NCBI GenBank assembly: GCA_964503145.1
Contig: CAZCYV010000008.1
Location: 1 to 64,000 of the forward strand
From: RBG-16-57-11 sp964503145
GTDB lineage: Bacteria > Chloroflexota > Anaerolineae > Anaerolineales > UBA4823
Reading direction: 5' to 3'
Length of the DNA stretch: 64,000 bases
In this document: positions 34,791 through 43,464 of the stretch, piece by piece
How positions within the stretch are numbered: the stretch's first letter is position 1
How the letters are laid out: each line of letters begins with the position of its first letter
The notes under the pieces: generated by a model
The model's input: the letters and a program-made list of their open reading frames with translations, nothing else
The model's database searches: none
Told to the model about the DNA's origin: nothing
Position numbers and translations under genes: made by a program

Positions 34791-35687
34791 TCACGGCAAT
34801 GGGCGCAGCAAGTCGAGGGGATTCAGGAGTTGGAAAACGCCGCTCACCCGCCACACACAATAGTTTCCCATTTCTCCGGTCGTGGCGGTGTTGTCATAAT
34901 GCGCCATGCTGACGAAACGCGCCCCTGCCGGCCCCAGGCGCGCTTCCAGATGCAGATGGGGGTTGAGCGCATTGCCGCTCTGACCAATCCGCCCAATCGT
35001 CTGGCCGCACTCGATGCGGTCACCCAGCCCAAAAGCGGGCTGGCTTTCCAGATGGGCATATAGCACATATAACGACCAGACGGACGGATCCCAGGGCGGT
35101 TTGGGGGTCATCGGCGGGCAGTTCAGCGCCGGATTCGGGGTAAGCGCCGGGGCTGCGGTGGGCAGGTGGATTTCCGCCAGCACATCGGGCGGCAGCGCTT
35201 CTATGGGCGTTTCGATCAACAAAGCGTAGCCGTAAGGAAACCGTTCCGCCGTGACCATCGCTGCACTTCCGCTCAAAACAGCCAGCACCGGCGCGCCAGC
35301 CAGGGCGATGCCCTCTTGCTGCACCGCCAGATCGACCCCCTGATGCGGATCATCGCTGCCGGGCGGAGGCGGGTTGAAGGGGTTGCTGATCGCGGCGACT
35401 AACTCGGCTTGAGAAGCCCCAGGAAAGGGCGAACAAACTTGCGCCGCGGCTGGCGGCGTCGGAGAGACCGGGTAAAGCTCCTGGGTGGGAGGCGGAGGCT
35501 GAAGCGCTGGTGGACTGGGACTTGCTTGGCGATGCGAGGTTGCCGAAGGGACGATCGTCGGAGCGCTGACTTTGGGAACTGGATCATACTCCTGCATGGA
35601 GGCGCAGGCTCCAAGCCAGGCGCAGAAAAGCAATCCGCCTGCGAATTGAATTGCTTTTTTCACCCAATGCGATTTGGGCTTGCTCAT
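34791..35687 (-). CDS. M23-family peptidase lipoprotein
   Basis: A 298-residue exported lipoprotein: signal with lipobox WLGAC (Cys28), Pro-rich spacer (about 40-80), and an M23 metallopeptidase domain with the zinc set HQGVDLA, YVLYAHLE and PHLHLE in order. The domain is interrupted by a Pro-rich insertion near residues 170-200 (LPTAAPALTPNPALNCPP). It is likely a cell-envelope endopeptidase. The start ATG lies 6 nt after a TAAAAT box (35699-35694), so it may be leaderless. Divergent from malY-like gene. Confidence 0.88.
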   Translation of the reverse strand: MSKPKSHWVKKAIQFAGGLLFCAWLGACASMQEYDPVPKVSAPTIVPSATSHRQASPSPPALQPPPPTQELYPVSPTPPAAAQVCSPFPGASQAELVAAISNPFNPPPPGSDDPHQGVDLAVQQEGIALAGAPVLAVLSGSAAMVTAERFPYGYALLIETPIEALPPDVLAEIHLPTAAPALTPNPALNCPPMTPKPPWDPSVWSLYVLYAHLESQPAFGLGDRIECGQTIGRIGQSGNALNPHLHLEARLGPAGARFVSMAHYDNTATTGEMGNYCVWRVSGVFQLLNPLDLLRPLP

Positions 35688-35693
35688 TTCGCC

Positions 35694-35709
35694 ATTTTAC
35701 CTCTATAAT
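35694..35709. promoter_or_regulatory. Divergent -10 boxes between M23 and MalY-like genes
   Basis: Minus strand TAAAAT (35699-35694) sits 6 nt before the M23 ATG. Plus strand TATAAT (35704-35709) sits 37 nt before the ATG at 35747. The two units thus start from a very compact shared promoter region. Confidence 0.45.
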
Positions 35710-35746
35710 CCCCTGAGACCAATTCTTGCTCTGAAGGATGTCCCTC

Positions 35747-36922
35747 ATGCGCTACGACTTTGACCAAATCATCGATCGCCGATCGACAGACAGCTTCAAG
35801 TGGAACGCTTATGGCCCCGAGGCGCTGCCCATGTGGGTGGCCGATATGGATTTTGCCGCCCCTGAGCCGGTGATCCGGGCGCTGCGCCAGAGGATCGATC
35901 ACGGCGTTTTCGGCTACCCGATGGGCTTAATGAATTCTCCTAAGGAGCTGCCAGAGCTACGCGCCACGATCGTCGATCGCCTGGCCTCTCTATATCGCTG
36001 GCAGATCGAGCCAGAGGATATCGTCTTCATCCCCGGGGTCGTGGTCGCCTTCAACCTGGCCTGTCATGCGCTGGCGGCCCCAGACCAGGGGGTGCTGGTG
36101 CAGACCCCCGTGTACACGCCGATCCTGACCGCTGCCCAGGAGACCGGCCGGCTGCACCAAGAGATGGAACTCACCCGCCAGGCGGACGGCTCCTACACAG
36201 TGGATTGGGATCAGTTCGAAGCCAGTATCACACCTCAGACACGCTTATTCATTTTGTGCAATCCACACAACCCGGTGGGAAAGGTCTTCCAGACGGACGA
36301 ACTCGAGCGCCTGGCGGAGATCTGCCTGCGCCACGAGGTGTTCATCTGCTCCGACGAAATCCATTGCGATCTGGTGTACCACGGCCACCGCCACACCCCC
36401 ATCGCTTCGCTGGCGCCAGAAATTGCCCAAAAAACGATCACGCTGATGGCTCCCAGCAAGACGTTCAACATCGCCGGCCTGCAATGCTCCTTTGCGATCA
36501 TCCCCAATCGAGAACTGCGCAAGCGCTATCTGGAGAGCCGCAAGGGATTGGTGCCCTGGGTAAACGGGCTTGGACTGCTGGCCGCCCAGGTCGCCTATCA
36601 GGAAGGCCAGGAATGGTTGGATCAGTTGCTGCAATACCTGGAAGGGAACCGAAATTACCTCTACGAATATGTGCGGCAGCACATGCCCGAAATCAAGATG
36701 GGGCTGCCACAGGCGACATATCTGGCGTGGTTGGACTGCCGCGCCTCGAGCCTTTCGGATGACCCCTACCAGATCTGCCTGAGCCGGGGAAGGGTGGCGT
36801 TGAACGATGGCGCAAAGTTCGGCCGCGGGGGCCAGGGATTCGTGCGCCTGAACTTCGGCTGCCCACGCGGGTTACTCCAGGAAGGTTTAGAGCGACTGAG
36901 GCAGGCGATCTATCAGGGATAG
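35747..36922 (+). CDS. MalY/PatB-type PLP C-S lyase / aminotransferase
   Basis: A 391-residue fold-I PLP enzyme of the MalY/PatB group, which cleaves cystathionine or cysteine-type C-S bonds. The start RYDFDQIIDRR and then KWNAYGPEALPMWVADMDF are the family signature. Others are CNPHNPVGKVF, the PLP aspartate region CSDEIHCDL and the lysine in SKTFNIAGLQCSF. The start at 35747 is chosen over 35738 because AAGGA lies 8 nt ahead of it and family members begin this way. The end overlaps the convergent kinase gene by 10 nt. Confidence 0.92.
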   Translation: MRYDFDQIIDRRSTDSFKWNAYGPEALPMWVADMDFAAPEPVIRALRQRIDHGVFGYPMGLMNSPKELPELRATIVDRLASLYRWQIEPEDIVFIPGVVVAFNLACHALAAPDQGVLVQTPVYTPILTAAQETGRLHQEMELTRQADGSYTVDWDQFEASITPQTRLFILCNPHNPVGKVFQTDELERLAEICLRHEVFICSDEIHCDLVYHGHRHTPIASLAPEIAQKTITLMAPSKTFNIAGLQCSFAIIPNRELRKRYLESRKGLVPWVNGLGLLAAQVAYQEGQEWLDQLLQYLEGNRNYLYEYVRQHMPEIKMGLPQATYLAWLDCRASSLSDDPYQICLSRGRVALNDGAKFGRGGQGFVRLNFGCPRGLLQEGLERLRQAIYQG

Positions 36923-38673
36923 TAGCCCCCACCCGAGTCGTCTTTTTCCCGAGTGGGCTTGGGGGTCGGTCGAACCCCGGTTGGCGTGGGAGCGCCAGCC
37001 TCGGGCGCCGGCAAATCAAAGCAATTGCCGCTGCCAGGGATTATCGTGTGATCCGGGTTGGCCACTGCGGCGCAAATCTGCGTCGCATCTGGCGGGCGAT
37101 CATAGATCGTGGCTTCGCGGAAGGGGCGCGGGCCTACAAACATCAAATATGGTCCCTTGCCTGGAAGCCCGGCGTCTTCGATGCTGGTGGTGTTGAAAAA
37201 GAAATGGATGTGCCGTCCGGCCATCGACTCGACGAACGCCAGGGTCTCGTAATTGACGACGTAATTTTCGCCATCCAGGGTAACGTTCACGATGAGCACA
37301 TAGGGCGTCCCCGGCGGTATCGGCGTGGGCTGATTGGGGTCCAGAGTGCGCGTGGGCGGCGGCGTGAAGGTTGGGGGTAGCGGAGTCGGTGTGGAGGTAA
37401 AAGTGGGCAAAATCTGGACCATTCCCGCGGTTTGCGTCGCCGCGCCGACCACCGTCGATAGCGCGTTGCGCGTCTGCGCCACCACCGTCTGAGTTTCCAC
37501 CAACGCCAGCGCGGCTGCCTGGGAACTACCGCTGCCGCCCCATAGCTGAGCGGCGATCACGGCTGCACTGGCCGCCAGGCAAACCACGATCACCAGGGCA
37601 GCGGCGCAGCCTCCCGCCGCCAGCCATTTACGACGTTGGGGCGCTGCTGCCAGGCTGCCGGTACTCGGCGCGCCTGTTGCAGTGGTGCCAGGAAAAAGCT
37701 TGGGGTCAGTTCCCAAAGGAACTGCTGAAGACCCGCTGGCCTCCATCTGATGCATCGAGGACTGGCGAATGGTCGAAGAATGCACCTGAACAACCCCCGA
37801 GGTGGAAGCGCCAGCGGCAAGCCCTTGCAACTCGGCGAGCACTTTTTTGAGCGCCCCGGCCATCTCGGCAGCGGATTGGTAGCGCCGATTGGGGTCCTTT
37901 TCCAGGCATTTCTCGACCACCCGCACCAAAGGCTCCGGGATGTCGGGTTGCAACTGACGCAAGTCTGGCACCGGATCATTCATGTGCATCATCATCAGGC
38001 TCATATTCGAGTCGGCCTCGAAAGGGGGACGGCCATGGACCATCTCGAAAAGGGTGACGCCGATCGAATAGATATCAGAGCGCTGATCAATACGATCGCC
38101 GCGAACCTGTTCTGGCGACATATACAGGGCAGTACCGATCACTGCGCCGGTCGCAGTATGCTGTTGGCCTCCCACGATTTTCGCAATGCCAAAATCCATT
38201 AAGATCGCCTGGCCGTTCAGATCCAACATGATGTTGGCGGGCTTGATATCCCGATGGATCATATTGCGCCGATGGGCGTAATCTACGGCTTCGGTAATGT
38301 GCAAGATGTAACGGATGGCTTCGGCATAAGGCAGACGAATCCCATTGGCATTCAGGCGCCGCAACCGCTCCTGCAAAGTCTCGCCGGTCACAAATTCCAT
38401 GACCATATAATACGTCCCGTGATCGTGGTTGAAATCATAGACCTGGACGATGTTGGGATGGCGCAACTGCGCAACCGCCGCCGCCTCTTCCTCGAAACGG
38501 CGGACGAACTCAGGGTTATCGGACAAATGAGAGTGGATGATTTTTACGGCTACTTCCCGACGCAGATTTGGATCCACCGCCTTGTAAACGGCCGACATCC
38601 CCCCTTGCCCAAGCAACCGCTCGATGCGATACCGCTCCCCCAGGGTTTTTCCAACCCAATGACTGGCGACCAT
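36913..38673 (-). CDS. PknB-like membrane Ser/Thr protein kinase
   Basis: About 586 residues. The cytoplasmic kinase domain (about 12-275) is complete: glycine loop LLGQGGMSAVYKA, Lys44 in VAVKII, HRDIKPANIMLD, LMDFGIAKI and the APE-region replaced by MSPEQVRGD. A linker and one membrane helix (about 352-378) follow, then an outside part with a Pro/Thr spacer and a small beta-rich domain rather than PASTA repeats, ending in KDDSGGGYYP. The start is ATG 38673 with AGGAG 5 nt ahead. Outside domain ligand unknown. Probably senses an envelope signal. Confidence 0.92.
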   Translation of the reverse strand: MVASHWVGKTLGERYRIERLLGQGGMSAVYKAVDPNLRREVAVKIIHSHLSDNPEFVRRFEEEAAAVAQLRHPNIVQVYDFNHDHGTYYMVMEFVTGETLQERLRRLNANGIRLPYAEAIRYILHITEAVDYAHRRNMIHRDIKPANIMLDLNGQAILMDFGIAKIVGGQQHTATGAVIGTALYMSPEQVRGDRIDQRSDIYSIGVTLFEMVHGRPPFEADSNMSLMMMHMNDPVPDLRQLQPDIPEPLVRVVEKCLEKDPNRRYQSAAEMAGALKKVLAELQGLAAGASTSGVVQVHSSTIRQSSMHQMEASGSSAVPLGTDPKLFPGTTATGAPSTGSLAAAPQRRKWLAAGGCAAALVIVVCLAASAAVIAAQLWGGSGSSQAAALALVETQTVVAQTRNALSTVVGAATQTAGMVQILPTFTSTPTPLPPTFTPPPTRTLDPNQPTPIPPGTPYVLIVNVTLDGENYVVNYETLAFVESMAGRHIHFFFNTTSIEDAGLPGKGPYLMFVGPRPFREATIYDRPPDATQICAAVANPDHTIIPGSGNCFDLPAPEAGAPTPTGVRPTPKPTREKDDSGGGYYP

Positions 38674-38844
38674 GATCACTCCTGACAAAACTCAGTTAAA
38701 CACGGAAAAACACCCGGATTGGCTTTACCGGGCTGCCGGGATAATTCCAAGCAATTGGATCAATCTTGGAAGAATTATAATCCAGGAAATGCCCGTGTCA
38801 ACCCTGGTATGAAGATTGCAACGCGAGATAATTGTGCAAATAAC

Positions 38845-38873
38845 TTGACGCTTCAAGCGGATTGTGCTAGTAT
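38845..38873 (+). promoter_or_regulatory. Promoter of the LysM lipoprotein gene
   Basis: TTGACG (38845-38850) and TAGTAT (38868-38873), spacing 17, about 100 nt before the ATG at 38974. The rest of the 300-nt gap from the kinase start shows no gene; it also must hold the kinase promoter. Confidence 0.65.
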
Positions 38874-38973
38874 CATTGCAAGAAAAATGGCGGTCCCTGA
38901 TTTGTCTGGCCAGACCACCCTTCCGGGTATTCAGGCAAACCAGGAGGGTCATAATCGTAATAAGGAGACAGAG

Positions 38974-39645
38974 ATGAAGACCACTCGCGCTTATCCATAT
39001 CTGCTCGCTGCCTTGTTGCTGATCGTGAGTCTGGCGTGCGTGCGGTCGATCCCGAATCCGAACGCCACAAGGACCACACAGGGTCCGGCAGAGGGCCTGC
39101 CAACCGACGCCACCGATGTCATGAATCAGATCTTCCTGTTTGCCACACAGACAGCGATGGGGCCTGGAGGGGTGATCAGCACTCCAGGCGTGCCAGCTAC
39201 GGAGGGGACCCCGAGCGCGCAGGAAACGCCCATGGCTCCAACCCAGCCGGCTGAGCCGCCTCCGCCGCCCACACAGGTCACGCCGTTGCCGCAGCCGCCG
39301 CCGCTGGTCGTGCCGGCGACATACACCCTGCAGCGCGGCGAATTCCCCTTCTGCATCGCCCGCCGTTTCAACGTCGATCCGGCTGAATTGCTACGCGTAA
39401 ACGGCCTGAGCAGCTACTCGGTGTATTACGCCGGGATGGTGCTGCGCATTCCCCAGTCGGGCAATCCCTTCCCGGGCAACCGGGCGCTCCGGCCACACCC
39501 AACGACCCACACCGTGCTTGGCGGAGAAACGATCTACACCATCGCCTGCGCCTATGGCGACGTCGATCCGGACGCAATCGCCTATGTCAATGGATTGACT
39601 CCGCCCTATCGGCTGTCGCCAGGCCAGGTTCTGAACATACCCTGA
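38974..39645 (+). CDS. Lipoprotein with two LysM domains
   Basis: A 223-residue exported protein from the ATG at 38974 (ribosome site AAGGAG, 8 nt ahead). Signal with lipobox VSLAC near residue 20, Pro/Thr/Gln spacer to about 110, then two LysM-type modules: YTLQRGEFPFCIARRFNVDP and HTVLGGETIYTIACAYGDVD, each with the hydrophobic end (MVLRIPQ; QVLNIP). LysM binds peptidoglycan-type glycans, so this may tether the membrane to an outer glycan or just bind it. No catalytic domain. An intrinsic terminator follows. Confidence 0.88.
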   Translation: MKTTRAYPYLLAALLLIVSLACVRSIPNPNATRTTQGPAEGLPTDATDVMNQIFLFATQTAMGPGGVISTPGVPATEGTPSAQETPMAPTQPAEPPPPPTQVTPLPQPPPLVVPATYTLQRGEFPFCIARRFNVDPAELLRVNGLSSYSVYYAGMVLRIPQSGNPFPGNRALRPHPTTHTVLGGETIYTIACAYGDVDPDAIAYVNGLTPPYRLSPGQVLNIP

Positions 39646-39700
39646 CCAACGACCGAAACGTTACGCTTCACCCGCTGTGAAGCAGCTCTTGGTTCTCAAG

Positions 39701-39742
39701 AGGAGTAGCCAGAAAAGGTTTCAGGGCTACTCCTTTGATTTA
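39701..39742 (+). terminator. Intrinsic terminator
   Basis: A 10-bp perfect stem (39701-39710 with 39725-39734; AGGAGTAGCC / GGCTACTCCT) and 14-nt loop, followed by TTTGATTT. A smaller hairpin (GCTTCAC / GTGAAGC) lies just upstream around 39665-39683. Confidence 0.75.
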
Positions 39743-39785
39743 TACACAACAGCAATCAACTTATTCTAGCTTTGGAGGAAATTGG

Positions 39786-40331
39786 ATGACTTTCGAGACA
39801 GAACACAGTCAAACGGTCTTCGAGGGGCGGGTTTTCAATGTGCGCCAGGATCAGGTGCGCTATCCTGATGGCCGTCGGGTGCGACTGGATATCGTCGATC
39901 ATCGAGACGCAGTCACCATTTTGCCCGTGGATGAAGAGGGCATGATCTGGTTTATCCGCCAGTACCGGCACGCGGCGGGTAAGGAACTGCTCGAGTTGCC
40001 CGCCGGCGTGGCTGAGCCAGATGAGCAGGTGGAGGTGTGCGCGCTGCGAGAGTTGCGAGAAGAAATCGGTATGGGGGCAAAGCGCATGGAAAGGATTGGT
40101 GGATTCTATCTGGCCCCAGGCTACTCCACCGAATACATGCACGTGTACCTGGCGACCGATCTCTACCCTGCGCCGCTGCCTGGAGACGAAAGCGAAGCTC
40201 TGAGCGTGGAAAAAATCGAAGCCAGGCAAGCGATCTACCTGGCCGAGTCGAAGCAACTGAACGACTCCAAGTCGCTGGTTGCGCTGTTCTGGGCGCGCCC
40301 CCTGCTGGCCCGGCTGGGCTGGCTGGAATAA
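39786..40331 (+). CDS. NUDIX hydrolase (ADP-ribose pyrophosphatase type)
   Basis: A 181-residue enzyme from the ATG at 39786 (GGAGG 8 nt ahead). The NUDIX box is visible as GVAEPDEQVEVCALRELREE followed by IGM, giving the G-x5-E-x7-REUxEExGU pattern. The region before it (IWFIRQYRHAAGKELLELPA) is typical of ADP-ribose pyrophosphatases, which split ADP-ribose to AMP and ribose 5-phosphate. Convergent with the YgiT-finger gene. Confidence 0.9.
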   Translation: MTFETEHSQTVFEGRVFNVRQDQVRYPDGRRVRLDIVDHRDAVTILPVDEEGMIWFIRQYRHAAGKELLELPAGVAEPDEQVEVCALRELREEIGMGAKRMERIGGFYLAPGYSTEYMHVYLATDLYPAPLPGDESEALSVEKIEARQAIYLAESKQLNDSKSLVALFWARPLLARLGWLE

Positions 40332-40335
40332 AAAC

Positions 40336-40662
40336 TTAGGTGTGGGGGCGATCCGCCCGGCCAGCGCCGGGCTTGCGGCGCGGGATTGGACGGCGGCCTA
40401 CCTCATGACTCAGCAAGGTGTTAAGTCGGGCCACAGCGCGGGCATCGTATTCGCGCCGACCACACACATCGCACACCCAGGCAGGAAAATTCGGCACCGT
40501 GACCAACTCGTCATTCAGCCAGGTGAAGTAGGTCAAGAACTCCAGGCGCAAAACGCCTGTCTGGCATTCCGGGCACAAACCCTGATAAGGTCTGGCGTTG
40601 GATTCGCCATCGGCGTTCATATGATCAAAAGGGCCCCGATCAGGCGCTGGCTTCTTGGACAA
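40336..40662 (-). CDS. YgiT-type zinc finger protein
   Basis: A 108-residue protein. The start is TTG at 40662 with GGAG 6 nt ahead, overlapping the end of deoC by 23 nt. Two CxxC pairs are spaced as in YgiT/MqsA zinc fingers (Cys30-Cys33 and Cys64-Cys67: LCPECQTG, VCDVCGRREYD). The MqsA DNA-binding helix-turn-helix is missing; instead there is a short basic tail (RRPIPRRKPGAGR). No MqsR-like toxin gene is adjacent. It is likely a zinc-binding protein of unknown role, cotranscribed with deoC. Confidence 0.75.
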   Translation of the reverse strand: MSKKPAPDRGPFDHMNADGESNARPYQGLCPECQTGVLRLEFLTYFTWLNDELVTVPNFPAWVCDVCGRREYDARAVARLNTLLSHEVGRRPIPRRKPGAGRADRPHT

Positions 40663-41386
40663 TTTGAACTCCAGAGCTGGAACCCAGACGAGTGGCCCCA
40701 GCGGCGATCATCGCTTGAGCGGTCTGCAGGTCGCGGATACCGCCAGCGGCTTTCACCTGCACCGTCGGCCCAACCAGCCGAAACATCAGATCGACATCTT
40801 CCACCGTCGCCCCGCCGGGGCCAAAGCCTGTAGAGGTCTTCACGAAATCCGCCCCGGCTGCTTTGCTGATCAGGCAGGCAATAATCTTCTCCCGCCTCGA
40901 AAGCAAAGCCATTTCCAAGATCACCTTGACGATTGCGCGCTGGTTGTGCGCCACCTGCGTTACCGCAATTATATCATTTAACACCTGCCCATAGGCGCCG
41001 CCTTTGAGAGCGCCAATGTGGATGACCATATCCAACTCCACAGCGCCTGCGCTGAGACAGGAGAGCGCCTCCAGGGCTTTGTAAGTGGGCAGGGTCGCGC
41101 CAAGCGGGAAGCCGACCACCGTACACACCTTGACGCTCGTTCCAGATAGCAGACCAGCCGCCAGCGAAGTGAAGGCGGGATTGACGCACACGCTGGCAAA
41201 GCCGTATTGGCGCGCCTCATCGCACAGCTTCTTGATCTGCTCAGCGGTGGCTTCTGGCTTCAGCAAGGTGTGATCGATCCACCCGGCGATTTCCGCCCCT
41301 ACAGGAGGCTGCGGCAAAGGGGGCGCCGGGGGCAGCGCCTGCTCATAGGCATCCGCCATGTCGATCAGTTCGGCCAAAGATTGCAT
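40640..41386 (-). CDS. deoC: Deoxyribose-phosphate aldolase
   Basis: A 248-residue TIM-barrel class I aldolase that splits deoxyribose 5-phosphate to acetaldehyde and glyceraldehyde 3-phosphate. Start ATG 41386 with a ribosome site (AAAGGAA). Motifs: IDHTLLKPEAT, ASVCVNPAF, the lysine pair Lys154 (AIVKVILE) and Schiff-base Lys183 (DFVKTSTGFG), and KAAGGIRD. About 30 residues precede the barrel. The acetaldehyde made could be a substrate for the AOR enzymes, which is speculation. The gene follows lepB by 10 nt. Confidence 0.95.
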   Translation of the reverse strand: MQSLAELIDMADAYEQALPPAPPLPQPPVGAEIAGWIDHTLLKPEATAEQIKKLCDEARQYGFASVCVNPAFTSLAAGLLSGTSVKVCTVVGFPLGATLPTYKALEALSCLSAGAVELDMVIHIGALKGGAYGQVLNDIIAVTQVAHNQRAIVKVILEMALLSRREKIIACLISKAAGADFVKTSTGFGPGGATVEDVDLMFRLVGPTVQVKAAGGIRDLQTAQAMIAAGATRLGSSSGVQIVQEASA

Positions 41387-41396
41387 GTCGTTCCTT

Positions 41397-42002
41397 TCAG
41401 GGCGCGGCGTTAGCCACCAAAGGTTTACCGATAAGCCCCCAGGATTCGGGAGGCCAGTAAACAAACAGGGCTTTGCCGATCACGTATTCCATCGGCACCG
41501 GCCCCCAATTGTGCGAGTCGGATGAGTTATTGCGATTGTCACCCAGCACAAATAGCGAACCTTCGGGCACACGCCATTCGCTCTGGTAACGCGGCGCAGC
41601 AGCGATATAAGGCTCATCGATCAGTTCGTCGTTGACGTAAACTTCGCCATTGACAATGCGAATCCGGTCGCCCGGCAACCCGATGATGCGTTTGATGTAT
41701 TCCTGCTCCGGATCACGCGGATAGCGGAAAACGATCACATCGCCATGCTTCGGCTCGCCGAACTTGTAAGCCAGCTTATTAACGATGACGAACTCGCCGT
41801 TGTGCAGCGTCGGCTCCATGCTGAAACCGTCCACGCGGATTCGGGCGGAGACGGCGTTGATGCCGATAAACAGCACGGCCGAGAGGACGACCGTTTCCAC
41901 GATATCCAGCAAAAACCGCCAAAAGCCTGAGCCGCGCTTTTGCTCTGCAGCAGGCTGTGTATCGGTATCTAAAGGCTGACCTTCGAAGAATTGATTTTCC
42001 AT
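41397..42002 (-). CDS. lepB: Signal peptidase I
   Basis: A 201-residue membrane protease that removes signal peptides from exported proteins. One membrane helix (about 28-52), then the catalytic Ser61 (GFSMEPTLHNGE) and Lys104 (EYIKRIIGLPGD), the Ser/Lys dyad, and box E (VLGDNRNNSSDSHNWG). Length is like other Gram-positive-style forms. The ATG at 42002 has a TATAAT 13 nt upstream and no ribosome site, so its leader is very short. First gene of the lepB-deoC-YgiT unit. Confidence 0.95.
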   Translation of the reverse strand: MENQFFEGQPLDTDTQPAAEQKRGSGFWRFLLDIVETVVLSAVLFIGINAVSARIRVDGFSMEPTLHNGEFVIVNKLAYKFGEPKHGDVIVFRYPRDPEQEYIKRIIGLPGDRIRIVNGEVYVNDELIDEPYIAAAPRYQSEWRVPEGSLFVLGDNRNNSSDSHNWGPVPMEYVIGKALFVYWPPESWGLIGKPLVANAAP

Positions 42003-42015
42003 GTTTGTGAACAGG

Positions 42016-42044
42016 ATTATAAAACCGCTTGGATAGCGCTACAA
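42016..42044 (-). promoter_or_regulatory. Promoter of lepB-deoC unit
   Basis: Minus strand TTGTAG (42044-42039), 17-nt spacer, TATAAT (42021-42016). The -10 ends 13 nt before the lepB ATG, predicting a leader of about 6 nt. Confidence 0.55.
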
Positions 42045-42078
42045 GACCCAAATGATTAGAGTGCTTTCATATCCCCTT

Positions 42079-43455
42079 CTAGCGTCGCGGCCGAAGCACC
42101 AGACGAATAGGCGTCCCTAAAAACGGGTAGCTCTCACGCAGGCGGTTTTCCAGGTAGCGCAGATAGCTGAAGTGCGCCAGCTTTGGATCGTTGACGTAGA
42201 GCAAAAAAGTCGGCGGATCGCTGCGCACCTGGGTGGCGTAATAGATTTTGAACTGCCGGCCAGAACGCGAAGATGGAGAAAACTGATCCTGAGCTTTTTG
42301 CAGGATTTGATTGAGCTGGGAAGTAGATAGGCGTACCAGCCGTTCTTCTTGCACCTGCAGCGCCAGAGGTAACACACGTTCGACGCGCTGACCGGTCTTG
42401 GCGGAGATGAACAACACCGGCACAAAATCCATAAAATTCAACTCGTGACGGATCTTCTGAGTGTAATCCTCCATCGTGAAGGCGTTCTTTTCGACGGCGT
42501 CCCATTTATTGACCAGGACAATAGCGCTCTTCCAGGCATCTAGAATAAAGCCTGCAATGTGCGTGTCTTGGGCGGTAATCCCGCTGATCGCATCGATGAC
42601 CAGGAGCACCACATCGGCGCGCTCGATCGCCCGAAGCGAGCGCAGCACGCTATACTTCTCCACGCCGGGCATGATCTTGCCGCGCTTACGGATGCCGGCA
42701 GTATCGATCAGCGTAATAGGCACTTCCCCAAAGGTCATCTGAGTATCGATTGCGTCACGAGTGGTCCCCGGGATTGGGCTGACGATCGCTCGTTCTTCAC
42801 CCAGCAAACGGTTGAGCAGGCTGGATTTGCCTGCATTGGGTTTGCCCACGATGGCGATCTTGACGGTATCAGGCTCTTCGGGCTGCTCCTCCGGCCTGTG
42901 AACCGCCAGCTCGGCCACCAGCGCATCCAGAAGATCGCCCGTGCCGGTGCCATGCAACGCTGAGATCGGATAAGGTTCACCCATCCCCAATTCATAGAAC
43001 TGTAAGGCCTGAGCGCGACGGGCAGGGCTATCGGCTTTATTGACGACCAGCAACACCGGCGGGGTCAGCCGACCTTTCTCCAGGCGCTGACGCTGGCGCA
43101 GGATTTGCGCCACCTCCTGGTCAGCAGGTGTGACGCCGCTCTCCGCATCGGTTAGAAAAAGGACTGCGTCCGCCTCATCGATGGCCAGCTCGGCCTGATA
43201 GCGGATTTGCTCGATAAATTCTGCCGATCCGATCGAGAGCGGCTGGCGGCCAGCGCTGGCCTGCGTGGGATCGATTCCGCCGGTATCTACAATGGTAAAG
43301 TTGACCCCGTTCCATTCCGCTTCGGATACAATCCGATCTCTGGTCGTTCCAGGGGTCTCATCCACGACCGCCAGACGTTCGCCTGTCAGGCGGTTGAACA
43401 GGGTACTTTTCCCTACGTTGGGTCTGCCAACCAGGGCAACAACGGGTTTCGACAT
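42079..43455 (-). CDS. der: Ribosome-assembly GTPase Der (EngA)
   Basis: A 458-residue GTPase with two G domains in tandem, needed for 50S ribosome assembly. First domain: GRPNVGKSTLFNRL, DTGG; second: GKPNAGKSSLLNRLLGEER, DTAGIRKRG and NKWDAV; then the KH-like C-terminal domain (about 350-450). Start ATG 43455 with AAGGA 6 nt ahead. It lies 9 nt after the YbbR gene on the same strand. Confidence 0.96.
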   Translation of the reverse strand: MSKPVVALVGRPNVGKSTLFNRLTGERLAVVDETPGTTRDRIVSEAEWNGVNFTIVDTGGIDPTQASAGRQPLSIGSAEFIEQIRYQAELAIDEADAVLFLTDAESGVTPADQEVAQILRQRQRLEKGRLTPPVLLVVNKADSPARRAQALQFYELGMGEPYPISALHGTGTGDLLDALVAELAVHRPEEQPEEPDTVKIAIVGKPNAGKSSLLNRLLGEERAIVSPIPGTTRDAIDTQMTFGEVPITLIDTAGIRKRGKIMPGVEKYSVLRSLRAIERADVVLLVIDAISGITAQDTHIAGFILDAWKSAIVLVNKWDAVEKNAFTMEDYTQKIRHELNFMDFVPVLFISAKTGQRVERVLPLALQVQEERLVRLSTSQLNQILQKAQDQFSPSSRSGRQFKIYYATQVRSDPPTFLLYVNDPKLAHFSYLRYLENRLRESYPFLGTPIRLVLRPRR

Positions 43456-43464
43456 CTTCAATCC

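Noticed and set aside
40336..40662. MqsA-type antitoxin of a toxin-antitoxin pair
   Set aside because: Only the zinc finger part of MqsA is present. The helix-turn-helix is missing, and no MqsR-like small toxin gene is next to it; the neighbour is deoC.
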